A stretch of 64,000 nucleotides of DNA from Rhizopus sp. PT2906 (taxonomy: Eukaryota > Mucoromycota > Mucoromycetes > Mucorales > Rhizopodaceae). Where the stretch lies: contig JAMYHX010000201.1 in NCBI GenBank assembly GCA_025529335.1, positions 1 to 64,000 on the forward strand. The letters run 5' to 3'. How positions within the stretch are numbered: position 1 is the stretch's first letter; the number at the start of each line of letters is the position of its first letter. Shown here in pieces: positions 13,032-25,590 of the stretch. Made by a program: the position numbers and the translations under genes. The notes beneath the pieces were generated by a model. It saw nothing but the letters and a program-made list of their open reading frames with translations. It made no database searches and was not told the origin of the DNA.

Positions 13032-14229
13032 CTATAGTGCTACTCTTCTTGCTGCAGTTCTGGTATAAGCAGCCAATTGCCATTCAACATCCGCATCTGT
13101 CAGGTCAACTGTACCTAATCTGATTTCATATGCTATTATATATATATATTCAATATCAGTATTCACTCCAATATCAAACATCAACAACTTACGTCTCATT
13201 TCGAATCGTGGTCCAACTTCTGCTAGTTCTACTTGATTTCCTGTTTTCACAAACACATGATGTCTAAATGAAATATAATCATTATCATTTGCAAAGGTCA
13301 TCACTCGTTTTGAATCATCTTTTGGAACAGGGAATAAATATTTCAAGATGTTTGTAATCTATAATGATGTTAATCCTTCTCTTCTTATCCGTATCTTCTT
13401 TCACTTACTCTTGCACCCAATTTTGAGTTGAAGTTGTTGAATATCAAGTGTGGATATGCTTCAGATACCGTTCCTTGATCTTTGATATCATGACGAAGCA
13501 CAACGTTATGTAGAGAAAAGTAAGCTGTTGGACCATATGGAAAGTGACAAACGACCATACCATCTACCCAGTATCTGTTTAGTTTATCCAAAACCTAATT
13601 GTTTCTTTCTCTTCTTCTTTTACCTGGTTGACCACGATGTTCGTGCAGAATGATAAGATCTGTCACTTCATTCGCTCTACAAGCCTCCACAATTTCCTTC
13701 ATCACATGACCACCACGATTAATACGCTGGGAGTTGGGGAAAATAAGACGCATTTCTTTTGAAAACTGTTGTAGACGACTGCTAGGATCTCTTGATGTCG
13801 TGATTAAAATCTTTGGATCGTATACTCCAGCGCGAGCATATTCATCGTCCTCATGTGTTGATGGAGCTGATCGAATCAAGATCAATAAGAATGCTCTTTT
13901 TCATAATTGTGTGTATGCTTACCTTCTTGTGCTTGATCATAACCAAAATCTTCTTTTGACCCTTTATCCATTTTTCTTAATTCAGTTGGAAGCGTCTTTC
14001 CCTCTATATATATATATATATAATAGTTAGTGTCTTGATCAAGGGTCTGTTCTGTTTTCTCTTCTTACGTTCGATCGCTTCCTTGATCTTTTGTTTACGG
14101 TCAAATGTTGACTGTTCCTTTTGTTCCAAGGACTTTTTATAAAGATATTCTCTACGAAGACGGGTATTTCTACGAATCTATAATATAATGAGTCATTGTT
14201 GATATATTATGCCGTTTGATCCGTACCAT
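13032..14229 (-). CDS. IMP4: U3 snoRNP protein IMP4 (Brix domain)
   Basis: Seven exons: 14229-14227, 14177-14069, 14003-13923, 13866-13624, 13563-13409, 13358-13193 and 13132-13032, giving 285 aa (yeast IMP4 is about 290). It works with IMP3 and MPP10 in the small-subunit processome, pairing U3 snoRNA with pre-18S rRNA in the nucleolus. Seen: the basic N-terminal helix (IRRNTRLRREYLYKKSLEQ), the Brix core starting KILITTSRDPSSRLQQF, the RGGHVMKEIV and LIILHEHRGQPDGMVV segments, FGPTAYFSL-type core (PYGPTAYFSLHNVVLRHD), and the C-terminal RLGTVDL...DVEWQLAAYT. The first exon is only the ATG codon; an intron begins immediately after it. It is divergent to NTAQ1 across 140 bp. Confidence 0.92.
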
Positions 14230-14369
14230 GTTGAAGTAATCAAGGAGAAAAAAGTTTTATGAAAAAAGACAAGACTTTTTTAGAAGAGGCAAAATTCGAC
14301 TACTGTGACTGCTTATTTGGTTTCAAAGTTGGTTTCCTTTTTTGACATCCTTTTCTTTTATTTCCCCAC
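14230..14369. promoter_or_regulatory. compact bidirectional promoter, IMP4/NTAQ1
   Basis: Only 140 bp separate the ATG of IMP4 (minus strand) from the ATG of NTAQ1 (plus strand). Both genes must therefore share this interval for transcription start and 5' untranslated sequence. It is T-rich on the plus strand, and no clear TATA box is visible. Confidence 0.55.
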
Positions 14370-15160
14370 ATGATGATCGAAAAGGACAAGTGTGTATATA
14401 CCAAATGCTACTGTGAGGAAAATATTTATATGCTCTGCAAAGAAATAGATGAAAATTATCCAGAGATATTGGATAAATTCACTGTTGTGTTCATAAGCAA
14501 TGATGAACGAAAGGTGAGCTTGGTTGTATATATAATATATAAAATACAAACCTTTGTATTGTAGATACCAATGTGGGCACAGAAATCATGTGTGGATGAT
14601 TATCCGATTATTTGGGTAATAGAAAATAGAGATTGAGATCATAGACATGTATTTAACCAGAGTGTAGGATTATCATGTTATTCTGCTGTTTAGTAGTGAT
14701 AATGGCTTATTTGTTTATGATTTTGATACCAAACTTCCCTTTCCATGTAAAGCTAAAGAGTATATGATGGAATCATTTAAACCACAACTCATTCTACAAA
14801 GCAAATATGAAAGGTAAATGATTGAATATATTGTAGATAAGCCAACTTAAATATAAAAAAGATACTTTCGTTTAATACCAGCAAGGAGCTATCTATACTA
14901 TTTTGCTTCTGACAGATCACATATGGTAAGTCATTACATATACAGACGATATACTTATCATGACAAAATAATAATAGATAGGAGCTGATGGAATGTATCA
15001 TTCTGAACCACCAAAGTATGATCCTATTGTCTCTAAGGATCAACAAAAGATGAATCTGGATAGTTATATTTCAATGAAGGAAAGCTCAATTGATAAGTAT
15101 GGAAAAGTAATATCTAGTGAAGAAATGTTTGCATTGGCAGGAATTATGATGTATGAATAA
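14370..15160 (+). CDS. NTAQ1: protein N-terminal glutamine amidohydrolase NTAQ1
   Basis: Five exons: 14370-14513, 14565-14615, 14668-14813, 14862-14925 and 14978-15160, giving 195 aa (human protein about 205). The enzyme deamidates N-terminal Gln to Glu, feeding the Arg/N-degron branch of ubiquitin-dependent protein degradation. The catalytic triad is present: Cys in CYCEENIY, His in WDYHV (which names the family) and Asp in VYDFDTKLPFPC. Other family blocks are YFASDRSHM and KMNLDSYISM. The WDYHV motif is split by an intron between W and D. A second ATG at 14373 could also serve as start. Confidence 0.93.
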
Positions 15161-15954
15161 AGTACTCTATGATACCGGATCCCTCTTCCATGAGGTGTAA
15201 GCAGATGAACTGGGTTTCTTTTTATCATCTTGCGACTTGTACTCAGAAGGCAACAAGAATGACATAGTTGCCTCAACCTTCATTGTCAAAAACCATGTTA
15301 TACAAACTATGAATTTTTCTTTTCCCCTTCTTCTTATTTGCATGCTTGGTTCTTATTTAACAAAGTATTTATTGAAGACAAGGGTTTGTTTATTATAAAT
15401 ACAAACAGTGATTCTTAACATCAACATCATTATAAGAGTGGCCATGTATACTTTTATCACAAACCACTACGACGAGTAATATATTCAGCACTACTTCATA
15501 CCTTCTACGTTATCAACAATCGCCATTCATTTTATCACTATGTCAGTATTTTTGCAAGTGAAAATGTTATAGACATGTATAATATAAAGAATATGTACAA
15601 CAAATAGAGGATAATTGGCACTTGATAATGGCTAATGATAACATTATGTGTGATGACTATGAATGGCGAGCAAAAAGAGTGAAACATATTAAAACAGAGA
15701 TATGAGATAACAGGATGCTTACAATGTTATAGAAACGATATTGAGGCTGTAACGGATAAAGTGTGGACCTTGTGGATGACAATAGGAGCTAGTAGAGGCA
15801 ATAAATCATGAAGCACATGAAAATAACCGGGGAGGTGAAGAAATTGTTATTGGTATATGAGGAGTAGGTACAGAGCTAGAATATGCCGACAGAGACTATC
15901 TTATATGGAAAGCGAGGACGATAATGCATTTTTTCAAAGGGGCCTTTTAAAATG
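15161..15954. other. intergenic
   Basis: 3' flank of NTAQ1, then AT-rich sequence without a supported gene up to the first retroelement relic. Confidence 0.5.
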
Positions 15955-16973
15955 ATGGAAGAAGGAATGTCTCGTTGTCTTCAGCATCTGCAGCGGTAAA
16001 CGATACCAGCAGCCGTCATAATACCCAACTGGTCGAGCGCCCTGTGTTTTCCACTCCTCAGCAGCTTGTCCAAGATACCACAGCTAATGATTCCCAACCA
16101 CATGATTCTATCAGCACCAGAACAACAAGACATCGTTTTACTGAAGAACGACAAGCGGAACATGTTGGCTTGGAACATAAATGCCAGCGGCTTACAGCAA
16201 AAGGCTACGGTCGGAATGCTGTAAGTATCTTTTTGAACGCTGAAGCAAGCACGTCGCAGAAGCAATACAACAAAATTCAGCGCAACTTTTTGTCTTGGTG
16301 TGGGCTACATCGACATGATCCGTTCGCACCTAATCCTACTATCATTGTAAACTACCTCGCATATGGTCATCATCACTTGGGTTGGTCCGCTTCGACCTGT
16401 CATACATATCATGTTGTCATCTTAAACTTTTATGAAGAAGCAAAAGTCAGTAACCACGGACGATCCCACCTTTCACCAATTCTTCAGCAAACTAAATGCT
16501 ACCTCTGCCGTATCCCTTCATCGCCCCATGTATGATATCTCTCCTAACCTCACGCGCAATCAGCAATGGGAATCAAATGACGCTATCTCGACTCTTCGTC
16601 TGACAAGGAAGGTTTGTTTTCTTTTGGCTATCATTGGTTTTCTCCGTCCTTCGGATATGCATCGTTGTGACCTTCGGCAAGGTATGGTTTCTGCTGAAAG
16701 CGAGATTCTGACGCTAGTAGCTCCCTACTGGCCGACTGTCCTTTGGTTCCCTCTTCTACAATCGCTTGCAATACAGTCACCTCCGTTTCTGGCTCAAGAG
16801 GATATTCAGACAACCGCCGCGCCAGTACCATGGCTCCTGCTTCCGCAGTGGAAACTATCCATTTGGAGGCTCTCCGCACTGCATATTCCAATCAAGAATT
16901 AACAACTACTGCAGGAGGCCTTCTACGTGCTCCACGTTTTGAAGATAATGCCACCAATCGATCTTGTAAATGA
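15955..16973 (+). pseudogene. DIRS-type tyrosine recombinase relic, copy 1
   Basis: The frame from 15975 to about 16435 encodes an N-terminal low-complexity part and then a SAM-like core-binding domain of a tyrosine recombinase (NFLSWCGLHRHDP, IIVNYLAY, STCHTYHVVILNFYEEAK). Coding sense then shifts to the frame 16432-16700, which contains the start of the catalytic domain (FLLAIIGFLRPSDMHRCDL, with the first catalytic Arg). A third frame carries weaker continuation to 16973. At least two frameshifts are needed and no HxxR...Y end is found, so this is a dead copy. DIRS retroelements integrate with such recombinases instead of a DDE integrase. Confidence 0.7.
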
Positions 16974-17370
16974 GGACAGTCGTTCTTTATAGAAGTGATG
17001 TGAATATTATAAGGGATGTTGTAAGAGGAAGGTTGGATAGAAAGGAAAGGGAAAAAAGCAAGTAGTTGACTGATTTTTACACTTATATTAGTCAAGAGAA
17101 AGGTAAATTGAATTGTTAGCTGTCGTGTCTAAATGATTTTATTAAAAGATTGTAGAATTGGAAGATAATGATGATAGCCGTAGTGATAGAAGGAGGAGTA
17201 AAGGAAAGGTTGTTAGTAATGAGAATGTTAAGATGGGAAGCTTAATGGGAAGATTCAGAATTGGTGGAAAGAAGTGTTCCGTTGGGTAATGAATCTTGTA
17301 TCGTCGTTACATTTAGTTCTAGATCCGCTCCATTGTTCCTTAGACCGATCGATGTTACACATATCAAACA

Positions 17371-17482
17371 AAGGGCTTTCTTTACCACAAGAATCTCAAT
17401 AGTAACTTACAAAAACACTAGAAGCTTGAGTCGCCTTCTATTTTCGCTTTCACATACGAAATCATCTTATCAAGAGCAAGAC
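17371..17482 (+). repeat. DIRS-associated non-coding repeat, copy A
   Basis: Shares a block of about 110 bp with copies near 26.95 kb and 34.32 kb. Hallmarks are a GGGC..TTCTTTA..ACAAGAA start, CAAAAACA.TAGAAG in the middle and CTTCTATTTT near the end. It lies directly upstream of recombinase copy 2, which suggests an element terminus or solo repeat. Confidence 0.75.
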
Positions 17483-17488
17483 ATATAA

Positions 17489-18360
17489 ATGACCAACTTC
17501 ACGGAGACCTATATGGCTAATTTTCTTTCTGCAATGTTCGAATCCAGAGGATACCCACACACAACGCTTCGCCTCTTCCGTTCAGCGATTGCACACTTAC
17601 ATCACAATCCTGATGGTATTTGAATGAGTAGATTGGTACATACTCTCGTGCATTCCATCACAGCCAAAGTTCCCCCTAGCCTTTACACCGTCCAACAATC
17701 AACCTACAACTTACCCTTCGGGAAATACAACAAATTGAATTCGGTGCGTCATCGACACATTTATCACGCATACAACAAAAGCTCGCGTTCTTACTAGGTA
17801 TGGCTAATTTCTTACGACCATCCGATCTCCATCGTATTGATTTCGCCACTGCCAGTATTACTGAAGAAAACAATCAACGCTTTCTTTCGTTCAATATAGT
17901 GGCACCCAAAGAAAAACGTGGTGGTCAGCGTATTATCAAACCTTTTCGCGTCTCTAGCCATGCCAACCCAACTTTATGTCCTGTCACTACGTTCATTTAC
18001 TTACGTACTCGAATTTCCTTGCTGCCCCCTTCTCCTTCAGCTGCGTCTCTATTTGTCAACAGTAACAACACAACGTAAATAGTCAAAGTCACTACCATTA
18101 GCTCGTGGATACGACGATTTATACAAATGTCGACAAACAAACTTCGTGTAAACCTCCGTTCACTTGCTTCTTCACTAGCCCTCCGTTCTGGTATCTCTGT
18201 TGAAGATATAGTCACACTCGGCAACTGGTCCTCCTCAGATGTTTTCCACAATCACTATCGACGAGAACATTTATCACTCATCGACTTTATAAACATTGCT
18301 TTACAGGATCCAGTAGAAGAGCAGGATACATTTTATAATGCCGAGTCGAATTTTGACTAG
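17489..18360 (+). pseudogene. DIRS-type tyrosine recombinase relic, copy 2
   Basis: The reading begins at ATG 17489 (MTNFTETYMANFLSAMFES, RLFRSAIAHLHHNPDG, a SAM-like DNA-binding domain). A frameshift at about 17675 is needed to continue as TLREIQQIEFG and KLAFLLGMANFLRPSDLHRID (catalytic Arg in the PSDLHR region). A TAA at 18076-18078 interrupts the frame, and the last part then reads LRSLASSLALRSGISVEDIV, LGNWSSSDVFHNHYRRE with the presumptive Tyr nucleophile. Domain order and the HNHYRRE end are those of DIRS recombinases. The two lesions make it inactive as it stands. Confidence 0.75.
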
Positions 18361-19564
18361 ATATATCTCTGGGGAAGAATAATATTCCTAACCCTTTTTT
18401 CCTTAGTAATAACATTCGCTATTGATAACCAGGGAACAAATTATTTTAGTTTTCGCTCAATAAACCAGCAAGGTGATTAAAGCATATATATTATCCTTCC
18501 TTGTATTTGTTCTCTGGGACAAATATTAACAGACTTTCTTTCAAGGAAACATACATTGGTGATGAAAAATACGCTGACTCTTTTACAGCCAAGTTCAATA
18601 TTACCAAACCTTAACTATTTCTTTAAGTCATAACAAAAAAAAAAATCATCCTTTTATAAGCTGTTGTCACACAAAGTCAACTGATAAACATACTATGAAA
18701 CGATGGGAGCTGATTTCTGTGCGTTTATTGTCTCTTCTTTCTGCTTGGAGACGTTTTGGAGCCTCCTTAGCGACCGTTTGTCGCTTTCAACCATACACTT
18801 TTTTATGGAGTAGCAGCTAGTAATGACCAACGTGTCTGCATGCGACACCAGATACTACAAGATATGACGAGTGGGGATAGGTTGGCAATTATCATTTTAG
18901 GCAGGTAAGACAGAGTAAGTTTCCGTGTAAAAGTTAAAAAAGACTCGGGCAGGAGGCTGAACTTTCTTTAGCCTTTAATGGAAATCAGAACACACCTTAT
19001 CTCATGCGGATACCACTTTCATTTCATAAAGTGGGCAGGTAACACGCCTTTACTAAAAAAAGAATTGTTTAAACATTTTTAGCTCTTTTATTCAAAGCTT
19101 GCTTGTATTCCCTTAGTGGATCTTGACCCCTTTTATTATTTTGTTTATTTCGGCGCGCCTCCGAAAACAATCATAGATGTAACGATTTGCAATTTATAAA
19201 TAAGGTCCATTTTCAACCTTTTTTCTTTCATCTTTTCCTCATTTTATTCTTTTTTTATATACTTTTTTTTATTTTGCTTTTAAAACCTATTTTCACAGCG
19301 ATTATTATATCTTTTTATTCATATCTTCTAATTCAATTTTTATATATTCAAGCTCAAAGCTTTATTCAACACTCATCCATATTCTTCATGATTCATTCAA
19401 GCGTATATCTTACAGCATATATACCACTTTCTTTTACCCAATTTATATCCATAGCGATTACTATATCCACAACAATTCACTTCCATCCATTCGTATATTT
19501 ATTCATTTTATTCAATATAATACGAGATATACCTACAGCCTATCTTCGTTAATACAATCTTATT
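18361..19564. other. intergenic, 5' flank of APSES copy A
   Basis: No supported gene. The part from 19190 is extremely T-rich on the plus strand and gives only a hydrophobic artefact frame. Confidence 0.45.
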
Positions 19565-20915
19565 ATGAAAATTCAACAACAAAAACAAACAGCAAAATAT
19601 CACCCATACGTTCCTTTACCTCGCCGCTTCCAACTGGTTATCAAGGCTGCTACGTATGCGACCTCACAAAATTCCAGAGGTGCCATACCAGGTATATAAA
19701 GAGTATTCTAGCTTAACTGTAGCTAACATTTGTTTGATTCTTTAATATAGTCTTCCAGCTTGAATCAAATGGCCACCTTATCCTTTGGGATAGCGAAAAT
19801 GGGCTGGTCCATTTCACTGGAATCTGAAAGGCGTTGGGTAACAGCAAGACCGACATCGCGAAGATCATCGCTGAAAACCCTAACCTTCATGTGAAGAAGG
19901 TTAGAGGCGGCTGCCTCGCCATCCAAGGCACTTGGTAAGATCATGGATGAATCGTAGCTTTGATTTTTACTAACGCTTCTTTTATTTTATTTTATTTAGG
20001 ATGCCTTTTGAAAGCGCAAAGGAACTTTGCATGAAGAACATCTGGGCTCTCAGGTTTGATCTGGTTCCTCTTTTTGGGAAATCGTTCCCTATTGACTGCT
20101 GCCCTCCTAGTCATCCTGGATTTGGAAGTTTGAAGGTGGGCTCTGCTCCTATCCCTGAGGATTCTCAGGTTTCTCCTGGCTTGGCCACTCGTTCTTCTCG
20201 TCCTTCTCGTGGTAGAGCTTCTTCTGCCTCTGGCGTAAGAGGTCACCATACCAAGGCAAGCGTCTCTTCTTCTGCTGCTTCTTCTTCTTCTCCCGCTTCT
20301 GCTTCTGCTCTTCCTGGTTCACGTTCCCGTCTTGCTCGCTCATGCGTTACAAGAAACGCAAAGGGCTTTAGCCCTTATGAAAAGGCTTCCACTCCTCGTC
20401 GTTCAGTACGACAAAAAGAACGTTCTTTGTCTTCTGCCTCTTGCCCTTCTGCTTCTGGTGGGCGTGGTCAACTTGTTTCCCCTGCAGATGATGGTGCTGC
20501 TTGCCGCACAGCTGGTAGTGTGGCTCGTGTTCGCGCTTCTCATGCTCCCCGTGTTTCGTCTGGAAGCCCTTATCTTGCCTCTTCTTCTCCTGATTCCTCT
20601 ACTTCCTCTTGTGCTTCTCCTTCCGTCCTTTCTCGTCGTCGCCGTCACTGCATGTCGACACAAAGTCTGTTGAACGACGACGAGGAAGAAGACTGCTATT
20701 TGGTCGTTCCCTCTGCTTTTTCCTGGTTGGGTTTGCCTTCCTCAGTGCGAGTCACTCTCCCACCAATGGTTATTTCAGGCTTCGAAGGTGAGAAGAGTGG
20801 TGCGTTCACCTATGGCTCTTCTGGTTTCTTGGCATCCTTTCCAACCGCAAAAATAATTGAAAAGGGGATGCATCGCGAGTCTTTCTGTCATTGTGGTTCT
20901 CGTCCATCGCTTTAG
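19565..20915 (+). pseudogene. APSES-type transcription factor, copy A, one nonsense codon
   Basis: Three exons match copy B exactly in structure: 19565-19691, 19751-19934 (184 bp, the same length as in copy B) and 20000-20915. The first two exons encode the APSES/KilA-N DNA-binding fold (YATSQNSRGAIP, LILWDSENGLVHFTGI-stop-KALGNSKTDI, KKVRGGCLAIQGTW). The third continues it (MPFESAKELC, ALRFDLVPLFGKSFP) and adds a long Ser/Ala/Arg-rich tail ending in HRESFCHCGSRPSL. The only lesion I see is TGA at 19825-19827, where copy B has TGG (Trp of GVWKALG). All splice sites and the 305-codon last exon remain open. It is either very young decay, a sequence error, or a truncated product with re-initiation. 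Confidence 0.75.
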
Positions 20916-23900
20916 GTCATTCCTGAGGCGGTGGACAGCGGCAGCGATCAACAAGAGACATCAGCTGCTGTCGCTGAAATAATCCCTCTCTTTGGCCCTT
21001 CTTCTTCTGTTCCTTCTCCTCTACCTGTGCCAGCAAGATTGACGTCACAGGAGCAAGACGTAATTGAGAGAGTCGAGGCTGGTATTGCTCTACAATGCCT
21101 CTCCCAACATGGTGGTCGCTGTCCCAAGGACTTTTTAAAAAACCGATTCTTGCCAATCAAGGTGAGGGCCGGAAATAAAATCTTCCACGTCCTTTGAGGC
21201 TACTAGGTGGTCCTTACCTCGACTCTCTTTGTAAATATTTGTATAGATTTTGCATATAATTTAATAAAACTTTATGTTTGTTCAAAATGTTTTCTTAGCT
21301 CTATTTTTTTCTTCTTCTTTTTGCGAGTATAGCATTTTTTTTTTCCTCGCGTGGGATCTGATGTTGCTATCACATGTAGTTTTTCTATCATATTAGCTCA
21401 TATCACACTAAACAAGCTTTGATGTGCTTTTTTGTTGTGAATCATGTGTGATTGTAATGTTCTAAACCCTGTTGACCCAAAAAAAAAAAACACTAACCCT
21501 TTGTTTGTGTAATGTTCGGTCAAAGTGAGAAAATGTAAAAGTTGATCTAAAGTGTTTCATGCATCAAATAGGAAACGATGCTATGGCGGATCCCAAATAT
21601 AAATAGCCTTTTTTAATGAACGAATTGCCTTAAGTGGATGAACAAAAATTCACGGGGGGACCTCACATTGCATCAGGTGCTTCCAACTTTTACACACACA
21701 AAAAAGGACATTTTCATATTTGCCCTTATCTAGCATGATCCGTATTTTATGATCCCCGTTTTTCTCTTTTTTTTTTTTTTTTTTTTTTGATAGTAAAATA
21801 CTTTACATCCAATCATGTTCTTCCTTTGCGATAAATGCTTTTATCGACTAAAGCAAGAGTGATATTTGATTTAGTAGCTCACTTTGAAGATTTACTACTC
21901 TTCGTAGATTTACAAGATACTACGTCAAGATACGAGCATACTTGCATAACTGCACGCTTTGATTATTTATTATGATTACAGTAAGTATACAATGAGATGC
22001 TTCTAAAGGATGCCTTCTACATATTGCACTAGATATTAAGATCAGAGTCTCTTCTACCCTCAGATATGACTTTATGAGAACTACTATTGAATTGAATTGA
22101 ATACAGCCAATGTTTAATATAAAGAGAAAAGTAGATCAAATAGGACGATAAAGTTATCTTGCATACGATTATATTTCATCAAGTCATAATTGTTAGGGAT
22201 CAAACAAAGATACTGAAATAAAATTGGAATAATATGTGATCTATAATACAAGTCATGAAATATCTATGAATATTAACTAAAGCGAACCTCTATTTTCCTT
22301 TTGCAATTGATCAAAAATCAGTTAAACTTCAACGCGTTTTATCTTAAATCAGGCTTTTTTGCACGTATTTCACTTTTTTATTCTAAAATGAAATCCACAA
22401 GACATTGATGGTGCTATCCAAACACGGAGTCTGAAAATAACCCTACCCCCTTTTTTTCTGTTATGCCGCTGCATAACCACACATAAGACATGAAATCCTG
22501 TGTAGAGAAGCTAGTTGATATATGTTTGATCAATATATATTTGATGCCAATAGTGTCTTTATTATCATACTTGTTTGCAAGCTATGCATATTGGATTTTG
22601 CTGATCATATATAAATTATTATTTCAAGCACACAAGCAAAATAATACTTGTGGATGATCTTGAAGATCACATTTTGGTGCTATTCTATGCTATTCTACAC
22701 TATTTATTGTATGAGTACTGTAAGAGTTTCTATCGTTTTCAATAGAATTGCTTATCATTTTCCGATTATCTGATGCTTAAGCACTGTATACCTTAACAGT
22801 TACTTTTCCTAATCAAGAAAAAGGTGAGATGAAACCAAGTATAGATGAAATCTCTCAAAGATCTTGAATAGTATGAAAGGATGTTACGCCTTATACTTTG
22901 CTTATTGCAATACTACACGTAGATTTTCTTTTCATTTAGGTTATGAACAAGTACTGATTATTAAGCACAATTATTTTTCATGAGCCTGTCTTTCTAATTG
23001 ATGTTCATACCATTTACATTTATTCTATGTTGGGTCTATTTTTAGTTGTTGCCTTTATTTTGACTGTTTCTTAATTGAATTAGTCTTAAATGAATGTGAG
23101 TAAAAAACGATCTATTAGGTGTTTACTTTATCAAAAGAAAAAAAAAAAGAATCAAAACGCGTTTGTGGCAATTCACATGATGATTCTGCTCACTTTTTTT
23201 TTTTTTTAAAAAAAAAAGGTAATGATGATAGACATTGTCCGTGAATGTCAGTGCTTGTAAAAATAAAAGATGACTTTTCAACAGTAATTCTCTCTTTCGC
23301 CACACACTTATTGATCTGTTGAGATCTATGCTCTTGATAAATGAAGAATCTCCTCCAATTCAATAGACTACATCAGCTAAAGTCATAAAGCGCTTTAAAA
23401 GGATACACGTTTTCTTTGTGTATGGGGTTGAGTTTGACATATACTGAGGATTATTCTTCATATTAACGCGTGCTAATTACTTTTTCCCTTTTTCACTTTA
23501 GAGCTTTTTTTTACTATCTACACTCTTTTGTTTGGATAGAAATGATCCGTGATATCCCGCATCAGTTTTTTTTTTTTTTTTTGGCTATCATCCTGTTCAA
23601 ATTACTTATTCTGGCATTCCTTGAGAAAATAAATGTGAGTGATACTGACTTTGTCATGGCTGAGACTCTACTAACCATAGGAAAACTAATTTTATCTAGA
23701 TTCAATATGCATAAAGTGTTACACCAAAAGTAAATCAACTCATAGGAAATGCCTTTTTTTTTTTCAAAGCAGGAGCAAACATAAGAAATTATTATTAATT
23801 TAGACAACATTTAACAAAGAAGAAGGGCAGAGAATGTAAAAAGTTAGGACATTCGATGTGAGTCGCGAAGTTTTTTTTTGTTTATTTCATGTGCGTTAGA

Positions 23901-24480
23901 GCCCTCTTGGTCAAAGCAAATAAGCAGATTTCCATACTGATGTAATGGATTTGACCTTAAATAACAGTGATTACTATTTTCCACAGTAACCTTTTACAGG
24001 TTCAAGGAGAAAGGAACCATGTTGCTGTAGGAAGTTGGGTCACTTCCAACATGAGATAAAGAAAGGGGCAACAAAAAGATAGAGGGTAAGGTATTAAAGA
24101 TGCCTGGAGAAAAAGGAGGTAGGGTATCAACATCTAGAGAGGAATAGGACTGAGTATGTTTACAATCATATGATTTAGAAGTTACGCTTCCTAACGATCA
24201 ATCATCATAAAAACTCTTTTATAAATGATATAGACATGATCAATTCAAGAAATGGGCTATTGTATCAAACGTATCTACGCGTGTATTTGCTACAGTAAAC
24301 AGACAAAGGGATCCGCATCAAGTCAACAGTTGATAAGCAGGTGATTTGTTACGCAAAAGTGCAATTGAAAAGTATATGAAGCGGCTCTTTTTTCTTATTT
24401 CCCCTTTTTCCTTTTTTGTTAATCACCCTACAAACACCTTTTTTTTCTGCTTCCCTTTTTAACCAATTTCTGAATTTAAA
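20916..24480. other. gene-free AT-rich stretch
   Basis: About 3.5 kb without a supported gene. The first part shows weak similarity to the 3' flank of copy B (an AAGTGTTTCATG motif in both), consistent with duplication of flanking DNA. It contains long T runs (21768-21788) and a T-run/A-run palindrome at 23194-23218. Confidence 0.45.
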
Positions 24481-25590
24481 ATGTTTCATCAAAACTCTTT
24501 TGCTTCTGGTGTTGGAAGAGGTTCTCTAGGCAATGTCATCAACCCTTACAAGAAAATTATCCCTGGAAGAGGTCGAGGCCGTTGTGGTGAAACCCTCGGT
24601 CATGTTGAGATCTATGACTTTGTGGGCACCTGCTAAACAAAATGCCCTAAATTCGAAATCGTGTAAAGAAGCCTAGATAGTGAAATTGACAAGCTCGAAC
24701 TTGATGAATATGATAATGTTAATCGCGGCAGAGTAGTTAAAGCCTACATAAAATCTGTAGCAGAAAACGATCAACTACTCCCAAGCGATGTCAGATGTCC
24801 TAAGGCATTGGTTGTAAGTAGATATGACAATAATATTCCTGATTTGATACTCATGTGTTTTATAGTCCACTCTTGACTATTTAATTGATGAAATATTGTC
24901 GAAGAATCCTCTTAAAGAATGCCATGCTTTCATTCGCGACCGTACAAGATCAATTCGTCAAGACTTTACTTTGCAAAATATTCGTAATGAAGTCGCTGTT
25001 GAAGTTCATGAGCGCATCGCCAGATTTCATATCCTGTGTTTGCATGAGATGCGTGACCTAGATGAAAGCAAGTTTTGTGTGCAGCAAGAAATACAACAAC
25101 TCCAAGAAGGTAAACTGATTTGCTTTGTTCTCTCTGTAATTGTTTAAAAATACATTGGTGAGGAACAACACCGATTGGGGATACAACTCTGTCTCTGTTA
25201 CAAGAATGCTTAAACGAATTTCGCTGATGAATGACACACCTACGTCAATAGAATAGCCGCTCTACTCTAAATTCGACTCCTCCTGCAACTCTTTACGCCC
25301 ATGCGAGTAATTCCACATGAGATAGTGTTGTATTCAGTTTTGCTATTGTAAAAAGGCAGTTAAGTCAACGACTTCGAGAAGTAGATTCTTTATTCGGAAG
25401 AGCTGGATAATATTAAATTAGGAGTGAGAGTTTAATTGGGTGGAGAATTTATGACTGCTATTATATAATATTAATGTTGCCACTGACATTATTTATACTT
25501 ATTCTTTATTCTTTTCAGATGCAACAGAGGAATGTAGGATGTATGCTCTACTGTAAGATTATGCCCAAGTTATTATAATGATCTATACCA
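24481..25590 (+). pseudogene. SAC3/GANP-family gene fragment, inactivated
   Basis: The family includes Sac3 of the TREX-2 mRNA-export complex and related PCI-type proteins. From ATG 24481 a glycine/arginine-rich leader (GRGRGRCGETLGHV) is followed by the family's Cys-rich entry (DFVGTC-stop-TKCPKFEIV), with stops at 24634-24636 and shortly after. The body continues as KLELDEYDNVNRGRVVKAY, an intron near 24815-24864, then the diagnostic SAC3 core: LDYLIDEILS, HAFIRDRTRSIRQDFTLQN, HERIARFHILCLHEM and VQQEIQQLQEG. A further exon piece at about 25520-25555 (DATEECRMYALL) follows and then the frame ends in a stop. The rest of the domain is missing and DIRS sequence follows. Introns are retained, so it arose from DNA duplication, not retroposition. 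Confidence 0.7.

Noticed and set aside
19187..19552. 121-codon hydrophobic frame
   Set aside because: Artefact of an extremely T-rich segment (Phe, Leu, Ile runs); it lies just upstream of APSES copy A and lacks any domain.
23194..23218. T-run/A-run palindrome as a possible terminator or cruciform (also 57027-57050)
   Set aside because: Nearby genes are absent or distant, and such runs are common in this AT-rich genome.
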